A stretch of 64,000 bases of DNA from Aurantimonas manganoxydans SI85-9A1 (GTDB lineage Bacteria; Pseudomonadota; Alphaproteobacteria; Rhizobiales; Rhizobiaceae): the NCBI RefSeq assembly GCF_000153465.1, contig NZ_CH672387.1, forward strand, positions 2,209,903-2,273,902, written 5' to 3'. The position numbers were made by a program, and so were the translations under genes. A model generated the notes under the pieces. That model saw nothing but the letters and a program-made list of their open reading frames with translations. It did not search any database and was not told the DNA's origin. This document shows positions 18,226-26,234 of this stretch, piece after piece; position 1 is the first letter of the stretch, and every line of letters starts with the position of its first letter.

Positions 18226-19209
18226 ATGCTCGATCGGGTTTTCAGCCGCCGGGAAGGACCGCCGATGGACGCCGCGCCGGTCCGGTCCGAGACCGCCAGG
18301 AAGCAGCCGGGCATTGCCCTGGCGCTGGGCGGCGGCGCGGCGCGCGGCTGGGCCCATATCGGCGTTCTGCGGGCCTTCGACGAAGCCGGCATCCCCATCT
18401 CGATGATCGCCGGCACCTCCATCGGCGCGCTCGTCGGCGGCTGCTACCTCGCCGGCAAGCTCGATGAGCTCGAATCCTTCGCCCTGTCCCTGACACGCCG
18501 CGGCTTGATCCGCTTCCTCGACTTCCGTTTCGGTGCCGGCGGCCTGATCGGCGGCATGCGGCTCAGCCGAAAACTGTCGGAGGCGCTCTCGGACCTGCGG
18601 ATCGAGGATCTCGACCGGCCGCTGGTCTGCGTGGCGACGGAAGCGCGCAGCGGTCACGAAGTGTGGATCGATTCGGGCTCGCTGGTGTTGGCCATGCGCG
18701 CCTCATACGCCCTGCCCGGCGTGTTCGAGCCGCTCGACTGCGGCGGGCGCAGCCTGATGGACGGCGCGCTGGTCAATCCGGTCCCGGTGAGCGTCTGCCG
18801 CGTCTACGAGGAACGCTTCGTGGTCGCCGTCAACCTGCACTACGATCTGTTCGGACGCGCGGCGGTGATGCGGCTGCGCGCCGACCCTGCGACCGCGGCG
18901 ACGCAAGCCGCGGACCTCGCCGCCCGCATGGTGGACGCAGCGCCGCTCGACGATCTCGCCCAGCGGCGCGAGAAGCTCGGCATGGCGCGCTCGATGGTCG
19001 ACGCCTTCAACATCATTCAGGACCGGATCTCGCGGGCCCGCCTCGCCGGCGACCCGCCGGACCTGTCGCTGCAGCCGCGCGTGCGCGACATCGGCCTGTC
19101 GGAATTCTTCCGCGCCCGGGAAGCCATCGATCACGGCTACGAGGCGACGATCAGCCGGATCGCCGAAATCCGGCGCATGACCGATATCCCGGCCGACGCC
19201 ACACGCTAG
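18226..19209 (+). CDS. patatin-like phospholipase family protein
   Basis: A 327-residue serine lipid hydrolase of the RssA/YchK type. It shows the oxyanion segment ALALGGGAARGWAHIGVLRA (31-50), the nucleophile elbow GTSIG with Ser65, and the catalytic Asp179 in MDGALVNPVPVS, i.e. a complete Ser-Asp dyad. There is no signal peptide, so it is probably cytosolic or peripheral to the inner membrane. Its natural substrate (phospholipid, lysolipid or acyl ester) is unknown. The ATG at 18226 has CGGAG 8 bases upstream. It is convergent with the CBS-domain gene, with a GC-rich hairpin between the two. Confidence 0.85.
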   Translation: MLDRVFSRREGPPMDAAPVRSETARKQPGIALALGGGAARGWAHIGVLRAFDEAGIPISMIAGTSIGALVGGCYLAGKLDELESFALSLTRRGLIRFLDFRFGAGGLIGGMRLSRKLSEALSDLRIEDLDRPLVCVATEARSGHEVWIDSGSLVLAMRASYALPGVFEPLDCGGRSLMDGALVNPVPVSVCRVYEERFVVAVNLHYDLFGRAAVMRLRADPATAATQAADLAARMVDAAPLDDLAQRREKLGMARSMVDAFNIIQDRISRARLAGDPPDLSLQPRVRDIGLSEFFRAREAIDHGYEATISRIAEIRRMTDIPADATR

Positions 19210-19261
19210 GTCGGCGCGTTCCCCTGTTCCGGGACCCGGGGCCGGGCCCCGGCGGTTCCGC

Positions 19262-19693
19262 TCAGCCGGCGGCGATATATTCGCGCATCTCCATGGCCTC
19301 GCGCTCGACTTCCTCGATCCGCTGCTTGACCACGTCGCCGATCGATATGATGCCGACCAGACGATCATTCTCGCAGACCGGCAGGTGACGGAAGCGGCCG
19401 GTGGTCATCATTTCCATGGCCTGGTTGACCGTGGTCGCCTCGGTGCAGGTGCTCACCTGCGATGTCATCACCTCGCCGACGCTCTGGGAGATGGCGCCGA
19501 CTCCCGCGGTGCCGAGGACGCGGACCACGTCGCGTTCCGACACGATGCCGGCGACGCCGCCATTCTCGTTGGTCAGGACGATCGCGCCGATGCGCCGGTT
19601 CGCCAGAACCTGCATCGTCTCCTCCAGCGTCGCCTCCGGCTTGAGGGTGACGACGTCGCGTCCCTTGGCTTCCAGTATGTGCCGCACGTTCAT
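19262..19693 (-). CDS. tandem CBS domain protein
   Basis: A 143-residue protein made only of two CBS motifs (about residues 10-60 and 76-128), with the repeated pattern ATLEETMQVLANRRIGAIVL / ATTVNQAMEMMTTGRFRHLPV and the closing GIVSERDVVRVL / GIISIGDVVKQRI. Such stand-alone Bateman modules bind adenosyl nucleotides and regulate partner proteins; no ligand can be read here. The start ATG 19693 (MNVRHILEAKG) has GGAG 8 bases upstream. It is downstream of the rhomboid gene on the same strand (72-base gap). Confidence 0.85.
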   Translation of the reverse strand: MNVRHILEAKGRDVVTLKPEATLEETMQVLANRRIGAIVLTNENGGVAGIVSERDVVRVLGTAGVGAISQSVGEVMTSQVSTCTEATTVNQAMEMMTTGRFRHLPVCENDRLVGIISIGDVVKQRIEEVEREAMEMREYIAAG

Positions 19694-19765
19694 GGCTGTT
19701 TCTCCCGCTGACATGCCCATTCGTGATGGTGTGCCACCACGACGCAGACGGCAAGAGGCCCCGGT

Positions 19766-20512
19766 TCAGCGGCGCAGCGGCCGGGACAACGGATCGAAGA
19801 GCCGGAACAGCAGGAAACCGAAGGCGAAGCCGCCCAGATGCGCCTCCCAGGCGACGGCGCCGCCGCCCATTTCGCCGCCGACGCCGCTTCCGATGAGGAG
19901 ATTGGTGCCGAAGAACACGGCGATGAAGATCAGTACCGTCCGGTTTCTCAGCGATTCGCCGATCGACACCAGCGGCCCGTTCGACCGGCCCGGCGCCAGC
20001 GACACCCTTCCGCCGAAGGCGAAGCGGCAGGCGCCGCCTATCAACGCCGAGACGATGCCGGACGCCCCGATCACCGGAACGATCAGCGTCGGGTTCAAGA
20101 GGTAGAAGGCGGCCGCCCCGGCGATGGCGCCGCAGGTGCAGAAGGCCAGGAACCACGTCACCCCGACCCGCCGGGCGACCGGCGTGCCGAATGCCAGCAG
20201 CCAGACCGCGTTGGCGCCGAAATGCGTCCAGTCGCCGTGCAGGAAGGCGTAGCTCAGCGGCGACCAGAGATCGGCGCCGGGCGTGCGGAAACCGCAAACC
20301 GGATCGAGATCACCATAGCAGCCGGGAATGAAGGCGAGATCGAGAAGCGCCTGCGCCGTGGCGACGGGTCCGAGCAGATAGACCCGCACCCCGTGAACGA
20401 GCGCGAAGGTCGCGATCAGGACGAGGATGATCCCCGGCACGTTGAAGGCGGGCGGGTGAGAACGGCGAATTTGGATATCGGCACCGGGCTCGCCGTTGTC
20501 TTCTGGTCTCAT
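19766..20512 (-). CDS. rhomboid family intramembrane serine protease
   Basis: A 248-residue polytopic membrane protein. It contains the rhomboid hallmarks: SYAFLHGDWTHFGANAVWLL (His and Asn of TM2), the serine nucleophile in VIGASGIVSALIGG, and the catalytic His in AWEAHLGGFAFGFLLF. About six hydrophobic segments are visible. It should cleave unknown membrane substrates in the inner membrane. I start at ATG 20512 because GGGGAG lies 8 bases upstream; an upstream in-frame start lacks such a site. It precedes the CBS gene on the same strand. Confidence 0.85.
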   Translation of the reverse strand: MRPEDNGEPGADIQIRRSHPPAFNVPGIILVLIATFALVHGVRVYLLGPVATAQALLDLAFIPGCYGDLDPVCGFRTPGADLWSPLSYAFLHGDWTHFGANAVWLLAFGTPVARRVGVTWFLAFCTCGAIAGAAAFYLLNPTLIVPVIGASGIVSALIGGACRFAFGGRVSLAPGRSNGPLVSIGESLRNRTVLIFIAVFFGTNLLIGSGVGGEMGGGAVAWEAHLGGFAFGFLLFRLFDPLSRPLRR

Positions 20513-20905
20513 TGCTGTCGCTCCCCGTGGTCCGGTGCCGTTGCCGGCTTGGTGCCGCGCATCGGTCATGTTCTGCCGACCGCACAGGTCGCGCGCAGAT
20601 GGTGCCGCCTCGCCTTATGCCAGTGCCCGCACCGGCGTCCCAGAACAAAAAAACCGCCCTGCGCGGCGCAGGGCGGTTGGAAATGCGGTTGCCGTGACTG
20701 GAGGGCCAGGAACCCGGTCGTACTGCTGTGTCAAAATCGGACTGGATTTGTCCTGAACGTTGCTAGGCCGGTTCGCCGGCACCAGCAAACCGTTTCGTGC
20801 CGGACAGTTAATGGGGTGCAAATCCTCACGGTCGGTCTTACCGCTTGTTAAGCTTCCCGCGATAAGGTGGATCTGCAGCGGAACTCCCCGCCGACGCCCC
20901 GAGAA
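20513..20905. other. intergenic stretch with an orphan minus-strand terminator
   Basis: About 390 bases between divergent rhomboid and PilZ genes, without a convincing protein gene. It contains a strong minus-strand intrinsic terminator (20647-20678) that no annotated minus-strand gene explains. The stretch 20679-20870 could therefore encode a small RNA read leftward. I found no clear promoter for it. Confidence 0.5.
20647..20678 (-). terminator. orphan intrinsic terminator
   Basis: A perfect 12-bp stem (20652-20663 with 20667-20678, AACCGCCCTGCG arms), a 3-base loop and, on the minus strand, a run of seven T. It lies upstream of the rhomboid start, so it ends a transcript starting further right on the minus strand, where I see no protein gene. 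Confidence 0.8.
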
Positions 20906-21517
20906 ATGGTCGTAGCGATGTCAGCCACAGCCCAGGCGCCCCGTTCGGAGCCAGCCGAACGCAGCAGCTTCATGCGCGTGCGGATCGATCTGCTCGGCCG
21001 CTTCATGCGCGAGGACCGGACGGAATTCCCGTGCCGGGCCGAGAACATGTCGCCGGGCGATGTCTCGGTCACCGCCTCCGTGGTGCCGGTCGAGAACGAG
21101 CGGATCATCGTCTATATCGACCATATCGGCCGGCTCGAAGGCGCGGTCTCGCGCGTCTTCGAGGGCGGGTTCGACCTGGCCTTCCAGTCGACGCCGCGCA
21201 AGCGGGAGAAGCTGGCGGCGCAGCTCACCTGGTTCGCCAACCGCCATGAGTTGTCGCTGCCGGAAGACCGCCGCCACGAGCGGAACGCGCCGGAAAACCC
21301 ATTCGTCGACATGGTTCTGGACGACGGCCGCCGCTACCCGGCGCAGATCATCGATCTGTCGCTCTCCGGCGCCGCCGTGACCAGCAGCATTCGCCCGGCG
21401 GTCGGCTCGCGCATCACCCTCGGCACCACGACCGGACGGATCGTGCGTCACATCGAGGACGGCTTTGCGGTCGAGTTCAGCGCCGAACGCGCCAGGCACG
21501 CCCCGAACATCGTTTAG
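20906..21517 (+). CDS. protein with two PilZ domains
   Basis: A roughly 203-residue cytosolic protein composed of two PilZ-like modules. The first (about residues 20-110) begins with MRVRIDLLGRFMREDRTEFP and has NMSPGDVSVTA. The second (about 120-195) begins with RRHERNAPENPFVDMVLDDG and has IDLSLSGAAVTS. PilZ domains bind cyclic di-GMP through RxxxR and (D/N)xSxxG. The second copy has DLSLSG, and the first has NMSPGD, a variant. It likely relays cyclic di-GMP signals to envelope or motility functions. Start uncertain: ATG 20906 chosen, ATG 20918 possible. Its stop codon lies inside a short tandem duplication (21506-21562). Confidence 0.8.
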   Translation: MVVAMSATAQAPRSEPAERSSFMRVRIDLLGRFMREDRTEFPCRAENMSPGDVSVTASVVPVENERIIVYIDHIGRLEGAVSRVFEGGFDLAFQSTPRKREKLAAQLTWFANRHELSLPEDRRHERNAPENPFVDMVLDDGRRYPAQIIDLSLSGAAVTSSIRPAVGSRITLGTTTGRIVRHIEDGFAVEFSAERARHAPNIV

Positions 21518-21562
21518 CACGAGACCGTCGGACCAACATCGTTTGGCACGAGTCCGTCGACC
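21506..21562 (+). repeat. two-copy tandem repeat of 28-29 bp across the PilZ stop codon
   Basis: 21506-21534 and 21535-21562 are near-identical (AACATCGTTTRGCACGAG, then CCGTCG and ACC with small differences). The first copy contains the TAG stop of the PilZ gene; the second is non-coding. It looks like a local slippage duplication. Confidence 0.8.
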
Positions 21563-21808
21563 GTGCTGTCGTGACAGCTGCTGCCTCGGCGGCTGACCAC
21601 GCTGCGTACGGCCCCTGTTTTCGGCGCGTCCGCCTGAACACGTCGGACTTCAGCGCCGCTCTGGTCCATCCGCATCCCCGACAACGCGCCCTTTCGATGG
21701 AACGCACCGCCGTCTCGGCCATTGGGTGCATGACCGCGCTCACGCGGCCGTGAGGCAGCTGTCCCGGCGTCGGTCCGACCGCAGACCACAGATGCGACAG
21801 GAGACAGG

Positions 21809-23062
21809 ATGGCCGGGTCCGCCACCACCCCTACCCCCCATTCGGACGGCGAACGGGCCGCGCGTACCGAACGTGTCTCGAAGGTCTCGCGCCTCCCCTG
21901 GCAAACCATCGCCATCGGACTGCTCTCGATCATCACGCTGATCCTGGTCGGCTGGGCGCTGCAGGCGATGAGCTCGGTCGTCGTGCCCTTCATCTTCTCG
22001 ATCCTGATCGCCCTCGTCGTGGCGCCGGTGGACAGCATGGTCAAGCGGCGCATGCCTCGGCGGTTCGGCTGGCTCGGCCATGTGGCCGCGATGGGCCTGA
22101 TCATCGTCATCCTGTTCGTCTTCCTCGGTGGACTCTGGCTGTCGGCGCAGCGGATCTCGGAAGCCTTCCCGCAGGTCTCCCAGAAGATCGAGGAGCTGGC
22201 GCCGATGATCTCTTCCGGCTCGTCGGGGAATGCCGAGGGAGCGCAAGGCGCGTCGACGGCCGGCGGCGAGACTGCCGCCGGCGCCGCCGGGTCGTCCGGA
22301 ACCTCCGACTCGTCGGACGTCTATTCCAGCGTCACCGACCAGTTTCGCGGCGCGGGCGGCCAGCTCGGCAGCAGAATCGCCGAATATGCGTCGAGCTACG
22401 CCAGTTCGGTGCTGAGCTCCGCCGGTTCGGCGCTGGCGGCCATGGTGCTGATCTTCTTCTTCACGCTCCTGATGCTGATCGAGGCGCCGAACTGGCGCGC
22501 CAAGGTCTGCGCGGTCGTCGATCCCGACCAACGCAGCGGCGTGTTCGAATCGCTGGACGTCATCGCGCGCCAGCTCCGCCGTTATCTCCTCATCCGCGTC
22601 GTGCTGGGACTGCTGACGGCCGGGCTCTACGCCGCGTGGCTCTGGTTCTTCGGCGTCGATCTCCTGCTGGTCTGGGCGATCCTGGCGTTCCTGTTGAACT
22701 TCGTGCCGACCCTCGGCTCGCTCGTCGCCGGCGCGCTGCCGGTCGTTCACGTCTATGTGCAGCAGGATTTCCGCACCGCGGTGATCGTCGGCATCGGCAT
22801 TCTCGTGATCGAGCAGATCATGGGCAATTACGTCGACCCACAGGTGCAGGGGAAGCAATTGTCGGTGTCGCCGCTGGTCATCCTGCTGGTGCTGCTGGTC
22901 TGGGGCTGGGTCTGGGGTGTCGCCGGCGCGCTTCTGGCGGTGCCGGTCACGATCGGCATCATCGTGACCTGCGCCCATCTTCCGCGCCTGCGCCCCGTCG
23001 CGCTGTTCCTCAGCGACGAAACCAGCATGGACGATCTCGACGACATCGTGAGCGCTAAATGA
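21809..23062 (+). CDS. AI-2E family transporter (PerM/YdiK-like)
   Basis: A 417-residue inner-membrane protein with about eight transmembrane segments. It has the family pattern: two N-terminal helices (TIAIGLLSIITLILVGWALQ and VVVPFIFSILIALVVAPV), a cytosolic-loop domain, and a C-terminal block with LLNFVPTLGSLVAGALPV, GNYVDPQVQGKQLSVSPLVI and GAALLAVPV-like helix ends. A long Gly/Ser/Ala-rich insert (about residues 138-175) lies in the middle loop and is unusual. Members export autoinducer-2 or act as ion or solute exporters; the substrate is not predictable. The ATG at 21809 follows AGGAGACAGG. Confidence 0.85.
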   Translation: MAGSATTPTPHSDGERAARTERVSKVSRLPWQTIAIGLLSIITLILVGWALQAMSSVVVPFIFSILIALVVAPVDSMVKRRMPRRFGWLGHVAAMGLIIVILFVFLGGLWLSAQRISEAFPQVSQKIEELAPMISSGSSGNAEGAQGASTAGGETAAGAAGSSGTSDSSDVYSSVTDQFRGAGGQLGSRIAEYASSYASSVLSSAGSALAAMVLIFFFTLLMLIEAPNWRAKVCAVVDPDQRSGVFESLDVIARQLRRYLLIRVVLGLLTAGLYAAWLWFFGVDLLLVWAILAFLLNFVPTLGSLVAGALPVVHVYVQQDFRTAVIVGIGILVIEQIMGNYVDPQVQGKQLSVSPLVILLVLLVWGWVWGVAGALLAVPVTIGIIVTCAHLPRLRPVALFLSDETSMDDLDDIVSAK

Positions 23063-23075
23063 GATCGGGTCCCGG

Positions 23076-23093
23076 CTGACATATCCCTGTCAG
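23076..23093. promoter_or_regulatory. inverted repeat, possible operator
   Basis: CTGACA and TGTCAG arms are separated by 6 bases, about 100 bases upstream of the 70-residue gene at 23191. Symmetry of this size could be an operator, but no regulator is adjacent and the repeat is short. Confidence 0.3.
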
Positions 23094-23190
23094 CGAATGC
23101 TGGCATTTGTCCCCCGATGACACATATCAATTCGTGGCAGCGTGGTTCGTCTATGCTGCCTTCGACGTTTCGTGAAAAAGGACTTTCGCG

Positions 23191-23403
23191 ATGAGCAGGC
23201 ATCGACAGTTTCAGGACGTTTCCGCCAACCGCGCCGTGCCGGGCACCGACACCGTGACGGGCCGCAGTCGCTGGCTCGACGGCTGGAAAGGCGAACCGAT
23301 GCTGGCGGAGATGCTCGACGACCCGATCGTCCAGATCCTGATGTCGCACGACCGTGTCAGCCGCGAGGAGATCGAGACGATCGCGTCGCGCCACGCGGCA
23401 TAG
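23191..23403 (+). CDS. small protein of unknown function
   Basis: A 70-residue hydrophilic protein. Its C-terminal half (MLAEMLDDPIVQILMSHDRVSREEIETIAS) looks like a conserved helical motif; the N-terminal half is likely disordered. I do not recognise a family. The ATG at 23191 has AAAGGA 10 bases upstream. Initiation at this site and the protein-like C-terminus favour a real gene. It precedes, convergently, the phasin-like gene of the putative low-oxygen cluster. Confidence 0.55.
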   Translation: MSRHRQFQDVSANRAVPGTDTVTGRSRWLDGWKGEPMLAEMLDDPIVQILMSHDRVSREEIETIASRHAA

Positions 23404-23568
23404 AAGCGACGATCCGCCACGCCTTCAGACACAGCACGAGGTCGGCAACAGCCCCTCCGACAGACCAAAGCCGTTGTCCTGATCGTCAGGACGACGGCAT
23501 CGCTTTATCTGGCAATGGCGGGCTTTCGCTGGCCGGACTGGCTGCTGCCAGCCCGGAGGTCGGTCGCG

Positions 23569-23943
23569 CTATTCTGCCGGATCGTCCGAACGGATCCACG
23601 CGGTGACCAGCGGTTCGGAAACCTCGTCCACCAGGCTCGCCTCCAGCCGCGGGAGGCTCGTCTCCATCTGCGCATAGTCGGCTGCGGCCGCGGCCATCCA
23701 GTCGCGCTGGAGCCGCAGGGCATCGGCCGGTCCCTCGCATGCGGACAAGGCGCGCATCGCCCGGCCATCGGCAAGACACCGCCGGCCGGCCATCTCGTGC
23801 ATCTCCGCCGACAGCCGCGCGGCCGCCTGCGCCGCATGCACCCCGACCATCACGGCGGTCTGCCAGCCCTGCATCTGCAGGAACATGAGTTCGGTCGGCG
23901 TCAGCCAGGCAACTGTGTCGGGCGTCGTGTTCGAAACTGTCAT
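23569..23943 (-). CDS. phasin-like small helical protein
   Basis: A 124-residue, Ala-rich helical protein. The central part (QTAVMVGVHAAQAAARLSAE, then LRLQRDWMAAAAADYAQMET) has the amphipathic helix spacing of phasin-family proteins that coat polyhydroxyalkanoate granules, and an LQ-DW-x8-DYA segment typical of that family. It lies 44 bases downstream of the 129-residue gene at 24377 and probably shares its transcript and the FNR-type box at 24427. Phasin genes are recurrent members of low-oxygen regulons. The family call is moderate because the proteins are low in sequence complexity. Confidence 0.55.
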   Translation of the reverse strand: MTVSNTTPDTVAWLTPTELMFLQMQGWQTAVMVGVHAAQAAARLSAEMHEMAGRRCLADGRAMRALSACEGPADALRLQRDWMAAAAADYAQMETSLPRLEASLVDEVSEPLVTAWIRSDDPAE

Positions 23944-23987
23944 GGTATCGCTCCGTGCGGTCGAAGAGTTGGGGGCGGCAGTGCCGC

Positions 23988-24377
23988 TCAGATCGGCCCG
24001 ACCTTCACGACCTGGTAGGTGTGGGTCTCGCCGCCGCGCCGGATCGAGACGTATTCCCCCGGCACGAAGCGCTCCTGATCGAAGTGGAAACCGATCTCGT
24101 CGTCGGCCGGCCCGGCCTCGTAGTCGAAATACCACGTGCCGCCGGGCTTGCGCCGCAGCCGCCCGATCCGGTCGCTCTCGCCGTCCTGGAAGTGGCGGAC
24201 GCGGCAGGCCGCCTGATGCGGCTTCCATTCCGCCGGATCGATCCGGCTCTCCGTGTCGAGCGGCACCAGAAGGTCATAGCCGTAGCGGCTGTCGCCGCCG
24301 GGATGGTCCTTCTCGCGGGCAAGTTCCAGCCGGACGTGCCGGAACGAGGCGGGAAAGTCTTGCGGCGTGGTGGTCAT
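23988..24377 (-). CDS. conserved protein of unknown function under an FNR-type box
   Basis: A 129-residue beta-rich, hydrophilic protein with no signal peptide. Notable segments are YGYDLLVPLDTESRIDPAEW, CRVRHFQDGESDRIGRLRRK and WYFDYEAGPADDEIGFHFDQ. I do not recognise the family and propose no function. The start at ATG 24377 has AAGGAG 6 bases upstream. A perfect-looking TTGAT-N4-GTCAA site is centred 56 bases before the start, which suggests oxygen-controlled expression. The phasin-like gene follows on the same strand. Confidence 0.65.
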   Translation of the reverse strand: MTTTPQDFPASFRHVRLELAREKDHPGGDSRYGYDLLVPLDTESRIDPAEWKPHQAACRVRHFQDGESDRIGRLRRKPGGTWYFDYEAGPADDEIGFHFDQERFVPGEYVSIRRGGETHTYQVVKVGPI

Positions 24378-24426
24378 CGGGATCTCCTTCGATCCGCCCA
24401 GCCTAACTGCGATCGCGGACCCGACA

Positions 24427-24440
24427 TTGATCGGCGTCAA
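24427..24440 (-). promoter_or_regulatory. FNR/FixK/Anr-type box
   Basis: TTGATCGGCGTCAA, a near-palindrome matching the FNR-family consensus TTGAT-N4-ATCAA with one mismatch. It is centred 56 bases upstream of the ATG at 24377. Identical in sequence to the box at 26163-26176. Confidence 0.7.
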
Positions 24441-24508
24441 GCGCGGGACCGGTCGGCGTAGATCGCTGCTCAGCGTCAGCGATCGCGCCCCGCCGGTCGG
24501 CGCCAAGG

Positions 24509-26092
24509 CTAACCCAGCTCTGTGTCACGCGCGTCTCGCCCCTGTCGGCTGCGCTGCAGGTGTTCGCCCTGCCGATCGACGGCGCGGCGGGCCGTCTCTG
24601 CAACCCGCTCGGGTTCGCCATCCCCGTCGATCCGCTCCCAGTCGATGTCGCCGGGATCGCGAGCGAGTTGCTGCCTCACGATCGCGGTCGTGGCGTCGGA
24701 GGGATCGTTCCGACGCGCCGCGACCCGGCGCAGCATCTCGGCTGGATCGACATCGAGCCAGAGACCCTGGAAATCGACGCCGGCGTCGCGTGCGGTCGCG
24801 GCGATGCGGCTGCGGTCGACGGCGCGCTCGAAGGTGGCGTCCGCCACGACGCCGTAACCCAGCCGTAGGATGTGCTCGGCGTCTGCTGCCATGGCCGCAT
24901 AGACCCGCTCGGTCGTGTCCGACGTATAGGCATTGGCCTCCAGCCGGGTCTCGGCCGACACGCCACAGAGACGCTTGCGAATGCGATCGCTGGACAGCGT
25001 GCGCGCGCCCGGTGCCGGGCCGATGCGCGGCGCCAGAGCGGCGGCGACCGTCGACTTGCCGGAACCCGACAGGCCGCCGACGGCGATCAGCCGGGCCGGC
25101 CGGGGTTTCAGAAGGTCGAGCGCCAGCGCGAAATAGCGTTGGGCCTCGGCGCGGATATCGCTCGCCCGTGGCCCGGCATCCGAGAGCTGCGCGGCACCGA
25201 CATGGGCCCTGACCGCAGCGCGCACCGCCATGAAGAAGGGCAGCGCCGGCAGACCGCCCTCGTCCCGGGTCGCGTCGAGATAGCGGTTGAGAACACGATT
25301 GGCGAACTCCTCCAGCCCGCGATGCCAGAGATCCATCAAAAGGAACGCCAGATCGTAGAGGGTGTCGGTGGTTCCCAGTGCCTCGTCGAACTCGAGGCAG
25401 TCGAACAGCACCGGTTCGCCGTCGACGGTGCAGATGTTGCGCAGATGCAGGTCGCCGTGGCACCGCCGCACCCGGCCGGCCTTCGCGCGCCCGTCCAGAA
25501 GCGGCCCGAGCCGCGCCAGCTCCCGGCGGAACCGTCGATTGAAGCGGTCGGTCTCCTCTCCGCCGAACAGCTCGGTCGCGGCGAACGCCGCCTCGTTGAT
25601 GTCGAGGACCGCTGCCATCCGCATGGCGCCGTCCGGCGCGGGATCAGGCGGGATCGTCTCGTGGAACGCCGCGATGGTCCGGGCGAGACGATCCATCAGC
25701 GGACCGGTCAGCGTGCCCTCCATGGCGCGCCGGTCGAGAAGGCCGTCCGCATCGAAGCGGCGCATCTCGACGACCGCGTCGACAAGCTCTCCGCCGCCAT
25801 CGAGGGCGAGGCCGCGCCCGGGCGCGCGCGTGATCCTGCGAACGGCGCGGTAGAGCTGCGGCGCCGTGCGCCGGTTGAGGTCGAGTTCGCGTTCGCAGGC
25901 CGCAAGCCGCAGGGCGGACGTCGAGAAATCCACATAGGGCCGTTTGACCGGCCGCTTGAGCTTCACGGCAGTCTCACCACCCAGGAGCACGATGGAAATA
26001 TGGGTGGTGACGGTCTCGATCCGTTCGGCCGGAACGCCGGCGAAGAGCGAGGAGCGGATGCATTCGAGGACTGTGTCGTCGGCTTCGTGCAT
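24509..26092 (-). CDS. bifunctional aminoglycoside phosphotransferase-like / P-loop kinase protein
   Basis: A 527-residue two-domain protein. Residues 1-330 resemble a protein-kinase-like APH fold, with Lys in AVKLKRPVKRPYVDFS, the catalytic RRCHGDLHLRNICTVDG (HGDxxxxN) and the metal Asp in VLFDCLEFDEAL. Residues about 335-510 form a P-loop kinase: Walker A GGLSGSGKST, then SSDRIRKRL and LWLDVDPAEMLRR. This architecture is widespread in proteobacteria (COG2187 plus COG0645 type), often within low-oxygen regulons; substrates are unknown. ATG 26092 is the chosen start, at the family N-terminus MHEADDTVLECI. It is divergent from cytochrome c, sharing the FNR-type box at 26163. Confidence 0.85.
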   Translation of the reverse strand: MHEADDTVLECIRSSLFAGVPAERIETVTTHISIVLLGGETAVKLKRPVKRPYVDFSTSALRLAACERELDLNRRTAPQLYRAVRRITRAPGRGLALDGGGELVDAVVEMRRFDADGLLDRRAMEGTLTGPLMDRLARTIAAFHETIPPDPAPDGAMRMAAVLDINEAAFAATELFGGEETDRFNRRFRRELARLGPLLDGRAKAGRVRRCHGDLHLRNICTVDGEPVLFDCLEFDEALGTTDTLYDLAFLLMDLWHRGLEEFANRVLNRYLDATRDEGGLPALPFFMAVRAAVRAHVGAAQLSDAGPRASDIRAEAQRYFALALDLLKPRPARLIAVGGLSGSGKSTVAAALAPRIGPAPGARTLSSDRIRKRLCGVSAETRLEANAYTSDTTERVYAAMAADAEHILRLGYGVVADATFERAVDRSRIAATARDAGVDFQGLWLDVDPAEMLRRVAARRNDPSDATTAIVRQQLARDPGDIDWERIDGDGEPERVAETARRAVDRQGEHLQRSRQGRDARDTELG

Positions 26093-26162
26093 GACGCCCC
26101 GCTTTTCCGGCAGCCGATCGGCCGCGCGCGCCGTTGCCTCGCCCGGATCAGATCGCCCCGCA

Positions 26163-26176
26163 TTGATCGGCGTCAA
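26163..26176. promoter_or_regulatory. FNR/FixK/Anr-type box between divergent genes
   Basis: TTGATCGGCGTCAA lies between the divergent starts at 26092 and 26235. It is centred 77 and 65 bases from them, so a site at -41.5 would leave plausible 5' leaders in both directions. Identical to the box at 24427-24440. Confidence 0.75.
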
Positions 26177-26234
26177 GGCGGGGTGCCGCGCGCGGTGGTG
26201 AGATGCCGCGACGGGTACACACCGGGAGACGACG

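Noticed and set aside
19236-19252. GC-rich hairpin between the patatin and CBS genes
   Set aside because: No T-run on either strand, so I did not call it a terminator although its place between convergent genes is suggestive.
20780-20870. A sequence ahead of the PilZ gene (GGGGTGCAAATCC) resembling part of a cobalamin riboswitch
   Set aside because: The surrounding conserved blocks of a B12 riboswitch, such as the GCCACTG box, are not present and the PilZ gene is not a typical target.
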